From NCBI GenBank assembly GCA_963921195.1, contig OY992536.1, positions 100,377,278-100,441,277 of the forward strand: a stretch of DNA of 64,000 nucleotides, written 5' to 3'. The stretch is from Pegoplata infirma (lineage: Eukaryota; Arthropoda; Insecta; Diptera; Anthomyiidae). Below, piece by piece: positions 1 to 11,412 of this stretch (the first letter of the stretch is position 1; every line of letters begins with the position of its first letter). Below the pieces are notes generated by a model. That model made no database searches. It saw nothing but the letters and a program-made list of their open reading frames with translations, and was not told the origin of the DNA. Both the position numbers and the translations under genes were made by a program.

Positions 1-309
1 CTAATTGTATACATAATATGTGAATGAGCAGCCGAATTAAATAATTTTGTATTTTGGGGTTATGTCGAATGAACCAAAGTTTCCGATGTGTTCCTACATT
101 TTCGCTCATAATTTTTGTACCGCTGAACTGATATTGCTCAAATACAAATTCAAACTTCTTGAAGCAACAACAAGTAAATGTGTCAAGCAATAGTCATATC
201 TATGCTATATTCTTTCCGTAATCGTCATTTCAACAGAAAGACGCACAAGTCTAGAATGTCTTAGAATCAATCAATGATCTTTAGAATGTATATGTTTGTT
301 TTTACTTAC

Positions 310-456
310 TCCAGGTGCTCAAATAGAAAATGCCGCGAACAATCCGACCATGACCAGTGATCAATATCTCCAGCCGTTCTGGACATTATATGCTCTTTTT
401 CATCGGCTTTCTGAAATCGTTTACAGCGATCTTCATCCTCATGAGGCATATTTAAT
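310..456 (-). CDS. Gene 1 exon 7: ADAMTS-like catalytic exon with Met-turn region
   Basis: This 147-nt internal exon continues the zinc-binding motif begun 12.4 kb away at 12851. The junction codon reads ATA, giving HELGH-ILNMPHED. It then encodes the Met-turn region (IMSRT) and the WSWSDCSRHF block typical of ADAMTS metalloproteases. The acceptor is tttgtcag before 456 and the donor is GA|GTAAGT at 310; the phases (one nucleotide in, two out) match the neighbours. The homologous exon of gene 2 (62928-63071) has the same phases. The following cysteine-rich exon lies off the left edge of the window. The intron side next to 456 holds TE T1 from 481 onward. Confidence 0.88.
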
Positions 457-673
457 CTGACAAATATAGAAAAGAACACACATTCAAAAAAAAAAAAACT
501 GTAAAGTTAGCAAAAAATTTAGTTAAATTTAACTAAAAAAACACCTGATTTTGAACCTACTAAATTTCTAGTTAATTTAACAAAAAATATTTAGTTAACT
601 TTTCATAGAATGAATGTAGCAAAAAAACCGTAATTTTAACTAAAAATTCAGCTGAAAATTTCGTAACATTTTT

Positions 674-1310
674 TATACCCTCCACTTAGTGATAGAGGGT
701 ATATATAAGTTTGTCATTCCGTTTGTAACTCATCGAAATATTGGTCTGGGACCCCATAAAGTATATATATTCATGATGCCCGATCGATTTTAAGACATTC
801 TAGCGATGTCCGTCTGTCCGTCTGTCCGTCTGTCCGTCTGTCCGTCTGTCTGTTGAAAATGCTCTCGCGGACAAAATATTGCACAGAGATGACTGAAACT
901 TAACATATATATTGGAAGTTCTCCCGAGAAGTTTGGTATTGCATTTGAGCGATATCGGTTCAGCGGTTCAAAAGTTATGAATGAAAATGTAAGCACACCT
1001 CAAAAATATCAGTACATTCAACATAACCTAAAAATACAAAATGCTCTAATTCGGCTTCTGGTTGACATATGTGAACATAATTGCACACCAAATGGTATTT
1101 AAACAAGTACGAACATATGTTTTGACAAAAAAAATAAAAAAATCGCGGATTTTTTTTTACCAAAATTTTTTTTCGCGGAAATTTTTTTTCAAATTTTTTT
1201 TTTTTTTCAAAAGTAATTTCCTTTTAAATAAAGTTTTTTGCAATAATCTTTTTGAAATTGTGGAGGGTATCACTACATTCGGCAAGGCCGAATTTAACTT
1301 TTTTACTTGT
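674..1310 (+). mobile_element. DINE/mini-me-like element, short complete copy
   Basis: It begins TATACCCTCCACTTAGTGATAG, has the conserved core (ACCCCATAAAGTATATATAT, GATCGATTTTAAGACATTC) and a (GTCY)n microsatellite at about 808-852. It ends GGAGGGTATC, a TTCGGC-aa-GGCCGAA hairpin, and TTACTTGTT. A 3' hairpin and a GTCY array fit dipteran mini-me/DINE repeats, which published work links to Helentron rolling-circle elements; the assignment here is by recall of those features. It is nested in T1. Confidence 0.7.
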
Positions 1311-2305
1311 TATAAGTTGAATTCAGCTAAACTTTTTGTAAAAAATTTTAAGTTTGTTAAATATTGGTTTTAAACACTAACACTTCACTTTTTATACCCT
1401 CCACTTAGTGATAGAGGGTATATATAAGTTTGTCATTCCGTTTGTAACTCATCGAAATATCGGTCTGGGACCCCATAAAGTATATATATTCATGATGCCC
1501 GATCGATTTTAAGACATTCTAGCGATTTCCGTCTGTCCGTCTGTCCGTCTGTCTGTTGAAAATGCTGTAGCGGACAAAATATTACACAGAGATGACTGAA
1601 ACTTAACATATTTGTTGGAAGTTCTCCCGAGAAGTTTGGTATTGCATTTGAGCGAAATCGGCCCAGCCGATCAAAAGTTATGAGTGAAAGTTTAATGACA
1701 CCTCTTAAATTTTGAAAATACAAAATGCGTTTACACAGCTTCTACTTTACAGATTAAAATAAAATTTGGTACAGAATAATATTATACCATGTACAATGTC
1801 TGTGTAAAATTTTAGAAGAATTGGACAAAGGGGAGTGGCACCTCCCACATTAGCTTAGCATGCAAAATGCAATAACTCGGCTTCTGTTTAACAGATTCGA
1901 ATGAAATTTGGTATAGAATGATATTTTAGCATGTCTGATCTCTATGTAAAATTTGGGCGGAATAGAAAAAAGGGGTGTAACACCCCCCATACAAACCTAG
2001 CATGTAAAATACTATAACTCAAATTCTGATTAACGTATGTAAACAAATTTTAACATGGAGTGTAAATATGGTCTTTGTGGCCTATATAGAAAATATGAGC
2101 AAATTTGGAGCAAAATTGGCACATTTAGAAGATGATTTATCTTGGCCTTTAATAAACATATTTAAATACATTTGAAAAATGTTGTTAATATTTTATTTTT
2201 TAAGAGTTATAACTCCAGTTTACTTAAATGCTTTTTTTTTAATTTATCTGTTTTGGTTCTCGTTCTTTTAACATACCCGCTAAATTGTAAAACTTTTAAT
2301 CAGTC

Positions 2306-2392
2306 TGTGGTATGATGGCTAGAGTGTTGGCTTTTCATTCATATGGTCGCAGGTTTGAGTCACGGTCGGGATGAAGTTTTTTTTTTTTTTTT
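2306..2392 (+). repeat. tRNA-like SINE head 1
   Basis: TGATGGCTAGAGTG resembles an A box and GGTTTGAGTC a B box, followed by a T run of about 18. The same upstream leader (GTTCTCGTTCTTTTAACATA) precedes head 2, so it is a repeat family and not a functional tRNA gene. Confidence 0.55.
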
Positions 2393-2417
2393 TATTTATT
2401 TTTTAGCTTCAATATTT

Positions 2418-2683
2418 GGGGAATTCACATGGGTATCGTATTTGGTGTTGTATGTCCTATCTAAAAACAGGGTTTGTTAAACTTTAAATTAATAATACGA
2501 CACTTACACGATATGACGATACAACATTTATACCTATGTTTTGTGTGCTATTTTCAAGTATGCTAACAAGAAGAGAATCTAAGAGAAAATTATCAAATGA
2601 GCGATAAATAATTTTTACCAACCCTGTTTTTGGTTAGGACATACAACATATACAACAAATACGATACCCATCTGAATTCCCTA
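2418..2683. mobile_element. MITE with about 50-bp inverted ends
   Basis: GGGAATTCACATGGGTATCG at the left is mirrored by CGATACCCATCTGAATTCCC at the right. The inverted match continues through GTTGTATGTCC and AAACAGGG. It is about 266 bp with no coding capacity. Confidence 0.65.
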
Positions 2684-2744
2684 ATTGTTTATAAAATTAC
2701 AATTTATTAAAATCCCCTTAATAATTTATATTCGGCCTAACAAT

Positions 2745-3610
2745 CTTTTGTATTCTTTGTCATTGGGTAAATGAAATAATTTTTGGAAAAAAAAATTATT
2801 TTCTACATTTTTTTTTATACCATCCACTCTTTATTTGTGTTTTGATTGTTCTTTTTTTTTATAATTTCTTGGATAAGTTCAATATCAAACACATTCAATA
2901 TATTTATATTTTGCGTCCAATTCTTACAAACGGACAGACGATTTCATTGACGATTTCTGGCAACACTAATTTATCTGTTTTGGTTCTCGTTCTTTTAACA
3001 TACCCGCAAAATTGTAAAACTTTTAACCAGTCTGTGGTATGATGGCTAGAGTGTTGGCTTTTCATACATGGAGTCCCGGGTTCGAATCATGTTAGGACTC
3101 AAGATTTTTTTTTTTTTTTTTTGTTAATATTGTTTATTATTATAATTTTATTTAAATCACCTAAATCTATACCCTTCATTATATTTATCGAGTCATTGAT
3201 TTTTCTCAGTTTTTGCAAATATATAAATGTGCTGTAATTAATTATTAATTAAATGTCGTTTTGTTTTTCTTTAAAAGCGAAATTGAATTTTGGTGGAAAA
3301 AATATGGTATATTCAACAAAACTTCTTTTATGCACAACAGTAGAGGGTTTGTTGTAATTTGCCCGGTTTTGTTTATCTCTTTTAAGATAGTCGTTAAATT
3401 GCTAATGAAATAATTTTTGAAAAAAAATTTATATTTTCTACATTTTTTTTTTATACCATCCACTCTTTATTTGTGTTTTGATTGTTTTTTTTTTTTTTGA
3501 TAATTTCTTGGATAAGATCAATATCAAACACATTCAATATATTTATATTTTGCGTCCAATTCTTACAAACGGACAGACGATTTTTGCCTATTGACGATTT
3601 CTGGCAACAC
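2745..3610. repeat. Direct duplication, about 637-bp spacing
   Basis: The block containing ATACCATCCACTCTTTATTT, CACATTCAATATATTTATAT and TTACAAACGGACAGACGATT occurs at 2813-2945 and again at 3451-3582. Between the copies lies tRNA-like head 2. Confidence 0.6.
3026..3122 (+). repeat. tRNA-like SINE head 2
   Basis: ATGATGGCTAGAGTG (A box), then GGTTCGAATC (a perfect B-box core), followed by a T tract of about 18 that would terminate RNA polymerase III. It is about 85% like head 1, with a different anticodon-region sequence. Confidence 0.55.
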
Positions 3611-3689
3611 TGTTAGTAACGGTTAATTTTGTTAGCTTATAGTATATGTAGTATGATCCCTATAAAAAACTAGGAATATATTTTTAAAC

Positions 3690-3752
3690 CTACCACTGGG
3701 TATACCTACCACTGGGTATACTTACCACTGGGTATACCTACCACTAGGTAAG
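3690..3752. repeat. Minisatellite TACCACTGGGTATACC
   Basis: Four near-identical 16-18-bp units in tandem. Confidence 0.8.
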
Positions 3753-3811
3753 TTATTTTAAGCATTGCTGTGTTATAATCAAACAAAATTGCGAATTTGA
3801 CATGCATTTTT

Positions 3812-3912
3812 AATGCTGCCGGTGGTCTAATGGTAGTGTCGTCGGATATTAATTTGGGGGCACCAGGTTCGTCTCCCGGTTTGGCCGAGAGTATATATTT
3901 TTTTTTCATTTG
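3812..3912 (+). repeat. tRNA-like SINE head 3 / tRNA pseudogene
   Basis: GGTGGTCTAATGGTAGTG (A box, D-arm-like) is followed 35 bp later by CCAGGTTCGTCTCCCGG (T-arm-like, one stem mismatch) and T tracts. It resembles a tRNA-Gly/Glu-type head but lacks a clean acceptor stem. Confidence 0.5.
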
Positions 3913-4925
3913 TTGCTTTTTTTTAATTTTACCATTAATAAGTTTTTATTTTGAGTTACTTGATTTTTTTAATTTAAAAATTTGAAATAAAATAAGTTAA
4001 TTAATTTTTTTTTTAAATAAATTTTATTCATTAAGAATAAATTTTATAAATATTATTTTTACAAATCAAATCGATTTCAGTATTTTTATGTATGCCAATT
4101 GTGGGAAAACGTCAAAAATATTGTGCATAATATTGCGTCGTCTGTAGGTACCTTAATAAGCTAATTTTATCAATATTTCATCGAAAATGTGTAATATTTT
4201 ACAAAACTATTCCAAACGATGCTAAATTAAATTGAGAAATTAATGGAAGTTAACATTTCGTTTCGTTTTTTTTTTTTTTTTTTTGTTTTGATGAATGTTA
4301 ACAAATTGGAGCGGAAAGCGTTTTTCCGCAATTGTCCTCATAAAAATGGAATTGAATTAAAAACTTAAAAAATGCCTTGTCTTCCCCCTCCTTTTTACCC
4401 CCTAAATATGAATTTGGGCCGCTAAAAAAAATATGTGTCCCTTTATTTTTTCTGATCTACAAAATAAAACCAATTCCATAAAGATCCGCGGGTGACAATA
4501 GGGAGACGTTTTAATTAATAGTTAAAAACAACAACGTAGACGTCTAAACAACAACAAATGTAGTTGTTTTAACTGTCTTTTGTAGTGGAATCTACCGTTA
4601 TAATTTTTTGAGTGTAGCAACTTTGATATACATATTCATATAAATTTAAAAAAAAACACGCTATTTTAACAGAAACGGTGTTTAGAGATTTTCCAGCCCT
4701 GGTAATGGGCAAAAAAATATTTTCTAAACACCATAGACACAGACTATATACAGACTAGACAGTAGAGTTGTAAAACAAAAATTGGTAAAAACTTAGCGAT
4801 TTTAGAAGATACAGATCGGTTTTTAGCTGGTTTAAAGCATGGCAACACTTTCTACTAGTTAGAAGTGAGTAAAACAATAAAAGCCGTTCTACCTTTTTTT
4901 TCGTATGGCGTGTTAGAGAATAATC

Positions 4926-5073
4926 ACAATTGGAGCGGGAAGCGGAAAAACGCAATTGTCCTCATAAAAATAGAATTGAATCTAGTTTGGCGGAAAAACT
5001 CGGCTGAATTTTGTTGTCATATAAAACGTATGTGAACAGTTGCGGAAAAACGCTTCCCGCTCCAATTGTGATT
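4926..5073. mobile_element. Short MITE with CACAATTGGAGCGGGAAGCG ends
   Basis: Perfect terminal inverted repeats of about 30 bp, CACAATTGGAGCGGGAAGCG and its complement, enclose 147 bp. A single diverged end of the same family lies at 4303-4370. Confidence 0.75.
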
Positions 5074-6013
5074 ATTATCTTATATTGGTTTTCTCTCTCT
5101 AACCTAATTAGTAGAATAATTTTAAAAAAATAACCATATGGTTAAAGACTACTTTTTTGACACTTGTTATAATTGTCGAGTCTGTATTAATCTGTGCCAT
5201 TGATATTAAATTTTTAAAGAACGTGCATTAGAAAATCGTATTAATTTATAAATACTGGGATACAGATGGAGGGTATTTAAAATTCGGCACGGCCGAATTT
5301 AACTTTTTTACTTGTTTTTTCTTATTTTTTTCACAGCTTAAGTAGGACTTATGAGATTTGCATAGGAGGCTACACAAGAAATGTTTAAAATTTTTCACTT
5401 GCCAAAAATGTTACAAAAAATCAGCAAACTAATTAGTAAAAATTCGTAAACTCAGTTTTAAAGTCAACAAAAAAAATTAATTCAAAATTTGTACAAAACT
5501 AGTATTTTCGTAAATTGAACTTAACTAAAAAAAGTAGTTAAAACGCTGATTTTAACTAAAAATTTGCTAAAAAGCCAGTAAACTCGAGTTAACAAAAAAA
5601 AAAATTTGTTATCTTTACAATTTTATTTTTTTGAGTGCACGGTAAATTATTAAATTGGGAATTTCCAATAAGAAAAATATTCTCAGAATCTAATGAAAAT
5701 ATGCTCAGGAGTCTAAGAATGTTTCTGTAAAAAAAAGAGTATTAATGATGGTATCTCAAGTGAAAATTGTTAAATGTATAAACTAAAAAGAGAAAAATTC
5801 TAACAAGGGAAGTATTGAAACCGTTCTAGACCGAGGTAATTTTTTTTAAATAATTTCATTTTTAAGAAAATTAATTTTCTGTTTTAAATTAATATTGGTA
5901 ACTTTTTGCGCGACATAGGCGACACGCATCTCGATCTGGTCCAGATCTTGCCTACAATCTACAAGTAGCATAGGGAATTTAAATGACAATCGCTATTGTC
6001 CAAAACATTAATA

Positions 6014-6616
6014 CACTCAAAAAAATAAAACTGTAAAGTTAGCAAAAAATTTAGTTAAATTTAACTAAAAAAACACCTGATTTTGAACCTACTAAATTTC
6101 TAGTTAATTTAACATAAAATATTTAGTTAACTTTTCGTAGAATGAATGTAGCAAAAAAACCGTAATTTTAACTAACAATTCAGCTGAAAATTTCGTAACA
6201 TTTTTTATTAGCTGAATTCAACTAAACTTTTTGTAAAAAATTTTAAGTTTGGTAAATATTGGTTTTAAACACTAACACTTCACTTTTTTATCATTTTTTT
6301 CACAGCATTAAGTTCAGCTTATGTAGGACTTATGAGATTTGCATAGGAGGCTACACAAGAAATGTTTAAAATTTTTCATTTGACAAAAATGTTACAAAAA
6401 ATCAGCAAATTTATTAGTAAAAATTCGTAAACTCAGTTTTAAAGTCAACAAAAAAAATTAATTCAAAATTTGTACAAAGCTAGTATTTTCGTAAATTGAA
6501 CTTAACTAGAAAAAGTAGTTAAAACGCTGATTTTAACTAAAAATTTGCTAAAAAGCCAGTAAACTCGAGTTAACAAAAAAAATGTTGTTAACTTTACAGT
6601 TTTATTTTTTTGAGTG
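6014..6616. mobile_element. T-family element T2, uninterrupted reference copy
   Basis: 603 bp with CACTCAAAA / TTTTGAGTG ends and a TA duplication (6012-6013, 6617-6618). The body is dense in GTTAA, TTTAACTAAA and AGTTAAATTTAACT words. It serves as the empty-site reference for T1 and T3. Confidence 0.82.
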
Positions 6617-7079
6617 TACATATTTAACTCTACACTCACTAAACATTAGAATAACATCAATTAGTATATTAACATGATAATGTTTTTAGGCTGGTGTCTA
6701 ATTTTAAAAAAGTTGCAGGACGCCACCTCAGTTTGACTACACTAAAAAAAAAACTTTAAAGTTAGCAAAAAATTTAGTTAAATTTAACTAAAAAAGCACC
6801 TGATTTTGAACCTACTAAATTTCTAGTTAATTTAACTAAAAATATTTAGCTAACTTTTCGTAGAATGAATGTAGCAAAAAACAACGTAACTTTAACTAAA
6901 AATTCAGCTGAAAATTTTGTAACATTTTTATGTACATATTAACAAAAAAAATTAGTTGAATTCAGCTAAACTTTTTGTTACTTTTTTGTAAAAAATTTTA
7001 AGTTTGTTAAATATTGGTTTAAAACACTAACACTTCAATTATTTTTTTCTTTTTTTTCACAGCATTAAGTTCAGCTTAC

Positions 7080-8668
7080 CCACAGTGTGTCCTTTGTATG
7101 GAAAAGGCGCGCATCGAAGTTTTTTCATTATAACTTTTGAACGGATTGAGCTATTTCTAAAATTTTTACAGTTTTGGGAACAAGAAACTTAGAGCTATTT
7201 TTGTATGTCATTTCAAAGATGTACTGTCAATACCCTACCTTAAACGGGAAGGTAAACTTGGTTAACTAACCAACAAAAAAAAAGTTAAAAAAATTCGATT
7301 TCCTCGAAAATTATACTTTATACCACCGAATTTTTGTGATGTGCATTACAACTATATGGTTAAACCCAAAAATCGGAATTCATGACCAGCTTTTTGAAGA
7401 ATATATTACAAATAGTCCAGAAAAAAATTACTTACGATCTAGAAATAACGATTTTATTATTCAATGTAGATCTCTTTAAAATATTTTTAAGAGGGATTAT
7501 TTATCTGCACACAAATAATACACCCTACATTTAAAGAACCGGCACTTAAAACTTGTTTGCCTTCAGGAAACTCATTTAATACAAACAAAAATAAAACAAA
7601 TTAACCAATAAAAATTTAATTGTGAAAAAAAAAAAAAGTTCAATATAGATAACAAAATTAAATTAATTACTCCATCTCTAGCAATTCCAACACTTTCGGT
7701 GGATAATTCGTTTTTGTTTTTGGATTTATTTCGTTATTTCGTTTTATTGACATTTTTGGGTCACTTTGAATCATAAACATATGAAAAATATCCTCCAGAT
7801 TGTTACATCTTGTGTTTTTACGACTGAAATTATTTCTAAAATTCTTAAAATATTTATGTGACCTCTCAAGTGCTTCCTCTGATAATTGTCCTAAAATACA
7901 CTTTTTTAATTTTCTAATAATTAAAAAAATATAGTTACAAAAAACACATTGATTTTGTATCCACTTTCTCGAGTCGCAAAGTGTGTACCGCGAAATCGTG
8001 AAAAATGGATTCTGTGTACATTACAGATTGAACCTGACATACATCTTTTTAAGTAACGCCGGAGAAATAAAAAACATGTTATGTAAAACAATCAAATTGT
8101 ACAACTTTTAAACAAATTTAACAAATAATTTGAATATTTTTGTTTTTAACCTTAACTTTAACCTCGATTTGACAGAGTTTTGGCACTTCCTGGCAAAAGT
8201 TATAACATACGAAATGTTATGGAATACCTCTAGTATAACCCGCACTAGCGTTTTGCATTATCCATCATTATCTGCAGAAGTTGCAGTCTATTATGTAATT
8301 GGATTTTTAAAGATATTTAAAAAAAAAACATGGATTTTTACTCAATATAACTTTTTGTTGTGTTATTTTTTTGTTATAAAAAAAATGAATAATAAAATAA
8401 CGGATCTTGAAAACATTTCGCAAAAAATTTGGATGGATTACTTCACAAGATGAATTTTTAAAATTTTTTCAAAAAATGTCCTTTACAAAAAAAAATAAAT
8501 TAAGAAAAATGTAAAAAAACTCTATACTTTGGAGTTGTGCCCCAGCCAAACTAAGAGTCGCATTGAAACTGATTTTTAGTGTCCAGAGTGTCAAAATTAA
8601 GTATGCACCTAAAAAAAATAATCGGCAATTTTGTTTTTGACCCAAATGCGCACGAATATCACACCGTG
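7080..8668 (-). mobile_element. Transposon with CAC[A/G]GTGTG ends and a transposase-like exon
   Basis: Flanked by TTAC on both sides (7076-7079, 8669-8672) within T3. The ends are CACAGTGTG at 7081 and its diverged complement CACACCGTG at 8668. It encodes a recognisable exon at 7667-7890 (minus strand). The rest is degraded. The superfamily is unknown to me. Confidence 0.55.
7667..7890 (-). pseudogene. C-terminal exon of an orphan TE-associated protein
   Basis: After the acceptor tgtattttag the frame reads QLSEEALERSHKYFKNFR, then NFSRKNTRCNNLEDIFHMFM and QSDPKMS, ending EMLE-like at TAA (7667). The pattern SEEA..(N/H)K.(Y/F)K.FR...SRK..R..(T/N)N.(D/E)(I/V)F......SDP..S is one I recall from uncharacterised, repetitive proteins of aphids, Hydra and other animals. 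The exon is open (74 codons), but upstream coding on this strand is full of stops. Confidence 0.55.
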
Positions 8669-8821
8669 TTACGTAGAACTTGTGAGATTTGGATAGGAGG
8701 CTACATAAGAAATATATAAAAAAATTTCACTTAACAAATATGTTACGAGAAATAAAGTTAAATCAATCGAGTTAAAAAAAAATTTGTTAACTTTACAGTT
8801 TTTTTTTTTTTTTTTTGAGTG

Positions 8822-9063
8822 TATATAACCTAACAGTTAACGAAAAATAAAACAAGAATTACTATTTTCATTTTCTTAAAACCAAAAACTTTAATAACTT
8901 GGGTTTGTAACTTGGATAATAATTCACCTCGTGGTGAATAACCCCGTTTTCACCAGCTGGTGAATAAAAAGTAACATAATTATTTTTCTTAAATGTTGTT
9001 TTTTTATTTTTAGTACCAAAAGGTACATAAAAATAAAATGTATTTATTCGGCCTTTATATATG
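8822..9063. other. AT-rich spacer between T3 and a hairpin element
   Basis: It contains a small hairpin CACCTCGTGGTGAA / TTCACCAGCTGGTGAA (about 8928-8965). Nothing coding is seen. Confidence 0.4.
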
Positions 9064-9663
9064 TATATATATTCGATTAGAGTTTTATTCTAGTTCGAGG
9101 CCCAAAAATATTTCTATTTATGATATTGTCATAATAGAGTATTTTTAATTTATTGCTTTAAAAAAGTTACTATCTCATAGTATGTCTGTACTGATCAGTT
9201 TCATCCCTACTAAAGGAATCTTCAGCAGACTTTAGAGAATCATCGTTGGTCAATCAAACATCAAACCAGACATAATATTTGATATATTTCCCAAGTTATA
9301 TGAGAAATACTATTATGAAGGTCCGAAATCTGTTTTCCAACAAAAATAACTCTTCTACAATTTTTGCTTTAAAAGAGTTATTTTTGTTGGAAAACAGATT
9401 TCGGACCTTCATAATAGTACTTCTCATATAACTTGGGAAATATATCAAATATTATGTCTGGTTTGATGTTTGATTGACCAACGATGATTCTCTAAAGTCT
9501 GCTGAAGATTCCTTTAGTAGGGATGAAACTGATCAGTACAGACATACTATGAGATAGTAACTTTTTTAAAGCAATAAATTAAAAATACTCTATTATGACA
9601 ATATCATAAATAGAAATATTTTTGGGCCTCGAACTAGAATAAAACTCTAATCGAATATATATA
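9064..9663. repeat. Near-perfect hairpin, 291-bp arms, 18-nt loop
   Basis: Left arm 9064-9354 and right arm 9373-9663 are reverse complements with essentially one mismatch seen by eye (near 9309). The loop is CTACAATTTTTGCTTTAA. No terminal repeat family or open frame is recognised. A transcript would fold into a dsRNA of about 290 bp, like Drosophila hpRNA genes that feed Dicer-2; this role is inferred. Confidence 0.85.
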
Positions 9664-9669
9664 ATTATT

Positions 9670-10165
9670 TTTCAACAAAAAAAAAAAATTTCATAAAACT
9701 TTTTTTAATTAATTTTTTTTTCATAAATTTTTTTTTTTCATCAATTTTTTTTTCATGAATTTTTTTTTCCATATTTTTTTTTTCCATTATTTTTTTTTTC
9801 CATCAAACTTTTTTTTCATCAATTTTTTTTTTTTGTTCGTTAAACTTTTTTTTATCAAATTGTTTTTTTTTTCATTAATTTTGTTCATAAAATTTTTTTT
9901 TTCATCAAATTTTTTTCTCATTAATTTTTTTTTTTCATCAAATTTTTTTTTTTTTTTTCATAATTTTTTTTTATCATAGTTTTTTTCATCCATTTTTTTC
10001 ATCAAATTTTTTTATCAAATTTTTTATTATCAATTTTTTTCTCACCAAAAAATTTTTTTTCATCAATTTTTTTTACATCAAAAACTTTTTCTTTCCATCA
10101 AAAAAAACCATCAAAAACTTTTTTTCATCAAAATTTTTTTTCACCAAAAATTTTGGGTTCATTAA
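9670..10165. repeat. Degenerate (T)nCATCAA array
   Basis: About 35 repeats of 7-9 T followed by CATCAA/CATAAA, in one orientation, filling about 500 bp. A low-complexity TE interior or slippage product. Confidence 0.7.
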
Positions 10166-10216
10166 ATTTTTATATCCTCCAACCACAGTATGGGGGTATA
10201 CTCACTTTGTCATTAC

Positions 10217-11310
10217 TAGGGCAAGTACTTTTATGCATCTAAAAATCGAAAATATGTGCCTTAATATGCGTCTTAAAATCAAAAATATGCACTTAAAATT
10301 TAAAAAATATGCACTTAAAATTTAAAAATATGTATTGAAAATAAAATGCTTTTAATAAAAAAGAGATTTGGTAACAAAAATTACATATTTTCAAATACTT
10401 TAATGCCCTTTACAATATTAAGCAAATGATTTTTTGAGTGGGCACAGCTCTTAATTAAAAAATATTTTTTATTGACACATTTTGTAAGTCAAAATTTTAA
10501 TTGAACAAATTTTTTTTAGAAGTTTTTTTTTCTTTGAATCAAAAAATATTTTTGGAACAAATTTTATAAATAAACAAGTAAAAAAAGTATTTTTTCTAAA
10601 AATATTCAATTTTTGTAAAAAAACATATTTTTTGGAAATAATTTTTTTTTGAGCTAAAAAATTTACTTGAGTCACAAAAATTCTTTTTAAAATAATTTTG
10701 TTGCTGCCAATCTCTTCCAAACGTGTTTAGCGTTTTGTTCAACACGTGATTTCGGGATAAATAAAACCCATCTTAATTTCACGGTTTTGTTCATAACTTC
10801 GTAACTACTGTGCAAATTTCGTTAAAATTCAATACCAACCTTACCAGGAGAATGGCAAAAGTTGTCGTATTAACATTTCTGTCACAATTTTCCTGTAAAA
10901 TTTTTTTAAATTCTAAGAAATTTTTCTTTTCGAATAGTAAAATGTTTCAGAAAAGGAAAATCAAAACTGTTTAAGAATCTAAAAATCTTTTTTTCAGAAA
11001 CAAATTTCTAAAGAACTGTCTCAGCATATCATGTCTAAGTATAAGAAAATAATATTTTTTACAAGAAATAGTAAATCGGTTTTGGATTATTTTAAGGTTT
11101 TTGAAAATTAAAAAAAGTGCAATCTATATGAAAATATGCAAAAATATGCATTTATGCCAAAATATGCATTTATACCAAAATATGCAAAAATATGCAACTA
11201 CAAATCGATGCCATTTTATTGCAAATTTATTGATTCGGATAGATATTCAATTTACGTTATGTTTGGAGTGCCGAGTAAAAATATGCATTTTCATGAAAGT
11301 ACTTGCCCTA
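10217..11310. mobile_element. hAT-like non-autonomous element, TAGGGCAAGTACTTT ends
   Basis: Inverted ends TAGGGCAAGTACTTT / AAAGTACTTGCCCTA are flanked by a perfect 8-bp duplication GTCATTAC (10209-10216, 11311-11318), the hAT signature. The interior has AAAATATGCA words in clusters at both ends (10230-10350; 11128-11290). Confidence 0.85.
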
Positions 11311-11412
11311 GTCATTACGTTTGTAACGCATCGAAATATCGGTCGGGGACCCCATATATTATTGATCTATGATCGATTCTAAGACGTTCTGTGAATGTCT
11401 GTCCGTCCGACC

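Larger units (their letters stand above)
1392..5315 (+). mobile_element. DINE-like element expanded by further insertions
   Basis: Same 5' core as the copy at 674 and the same 3' end (GGAGGGTATTTAAAATTCGG, then a GCCGAATTT hairpin and ACTTGT). The middle (about 2240-5250) is swollen by tRNA-like SINE heads, two MITEs and a duplicated block. It is nested in T1 at a CACTTCACTTTTT site that is intact in T2. Confidence 0.7.
481..5637. mobile_element. T-family element T1 carrying two nested DINE-like elements
   Basis: The ends are CATTCAAAA and TTTTGAGTG, flanked by a CA duplication. The body is built of GTTAA / TTTAACTAAA words. Comparison with the uninterrupted copy T2 (6014-6616) shows two insertions: 674-1310 and 1392-5315. 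It sits only 24 bp into the intron after gene 1 exon 7 (310-456) on the upstream side. Confidence 0.78.
6740..8821. mobile_element. T-family element T3 with a nested transposon
   Basis: The ends are CACTAAAAA and TTTTGAGTG with TA flanks (6738-6739, 8822-8823). It is interrupted at the CAGCTTA-TGTAGGAC position by the 1.6-kb element 7080-8668. Confidence 0.75.

Noticed and set aside
3812..3912. Functional tRNA gene
   Set aside because: The T-arm has a mismatch, the acceptor stem is not complementary over 7 bp, and no clear anticodon loop is seen. SINE head or pseudogene is more likely.
8130..8453. 107-codon open frame on the plus strand
   Set aside because: No recognisable family, AT-biased composition, and it lies inside the degraded transposon opposite its transposase-like exon.
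11101..11382. Met-His-Leu-Tyr repeat frames
   Set aside because: Translations of AAAATATGCA words in a hAT-like MITE.
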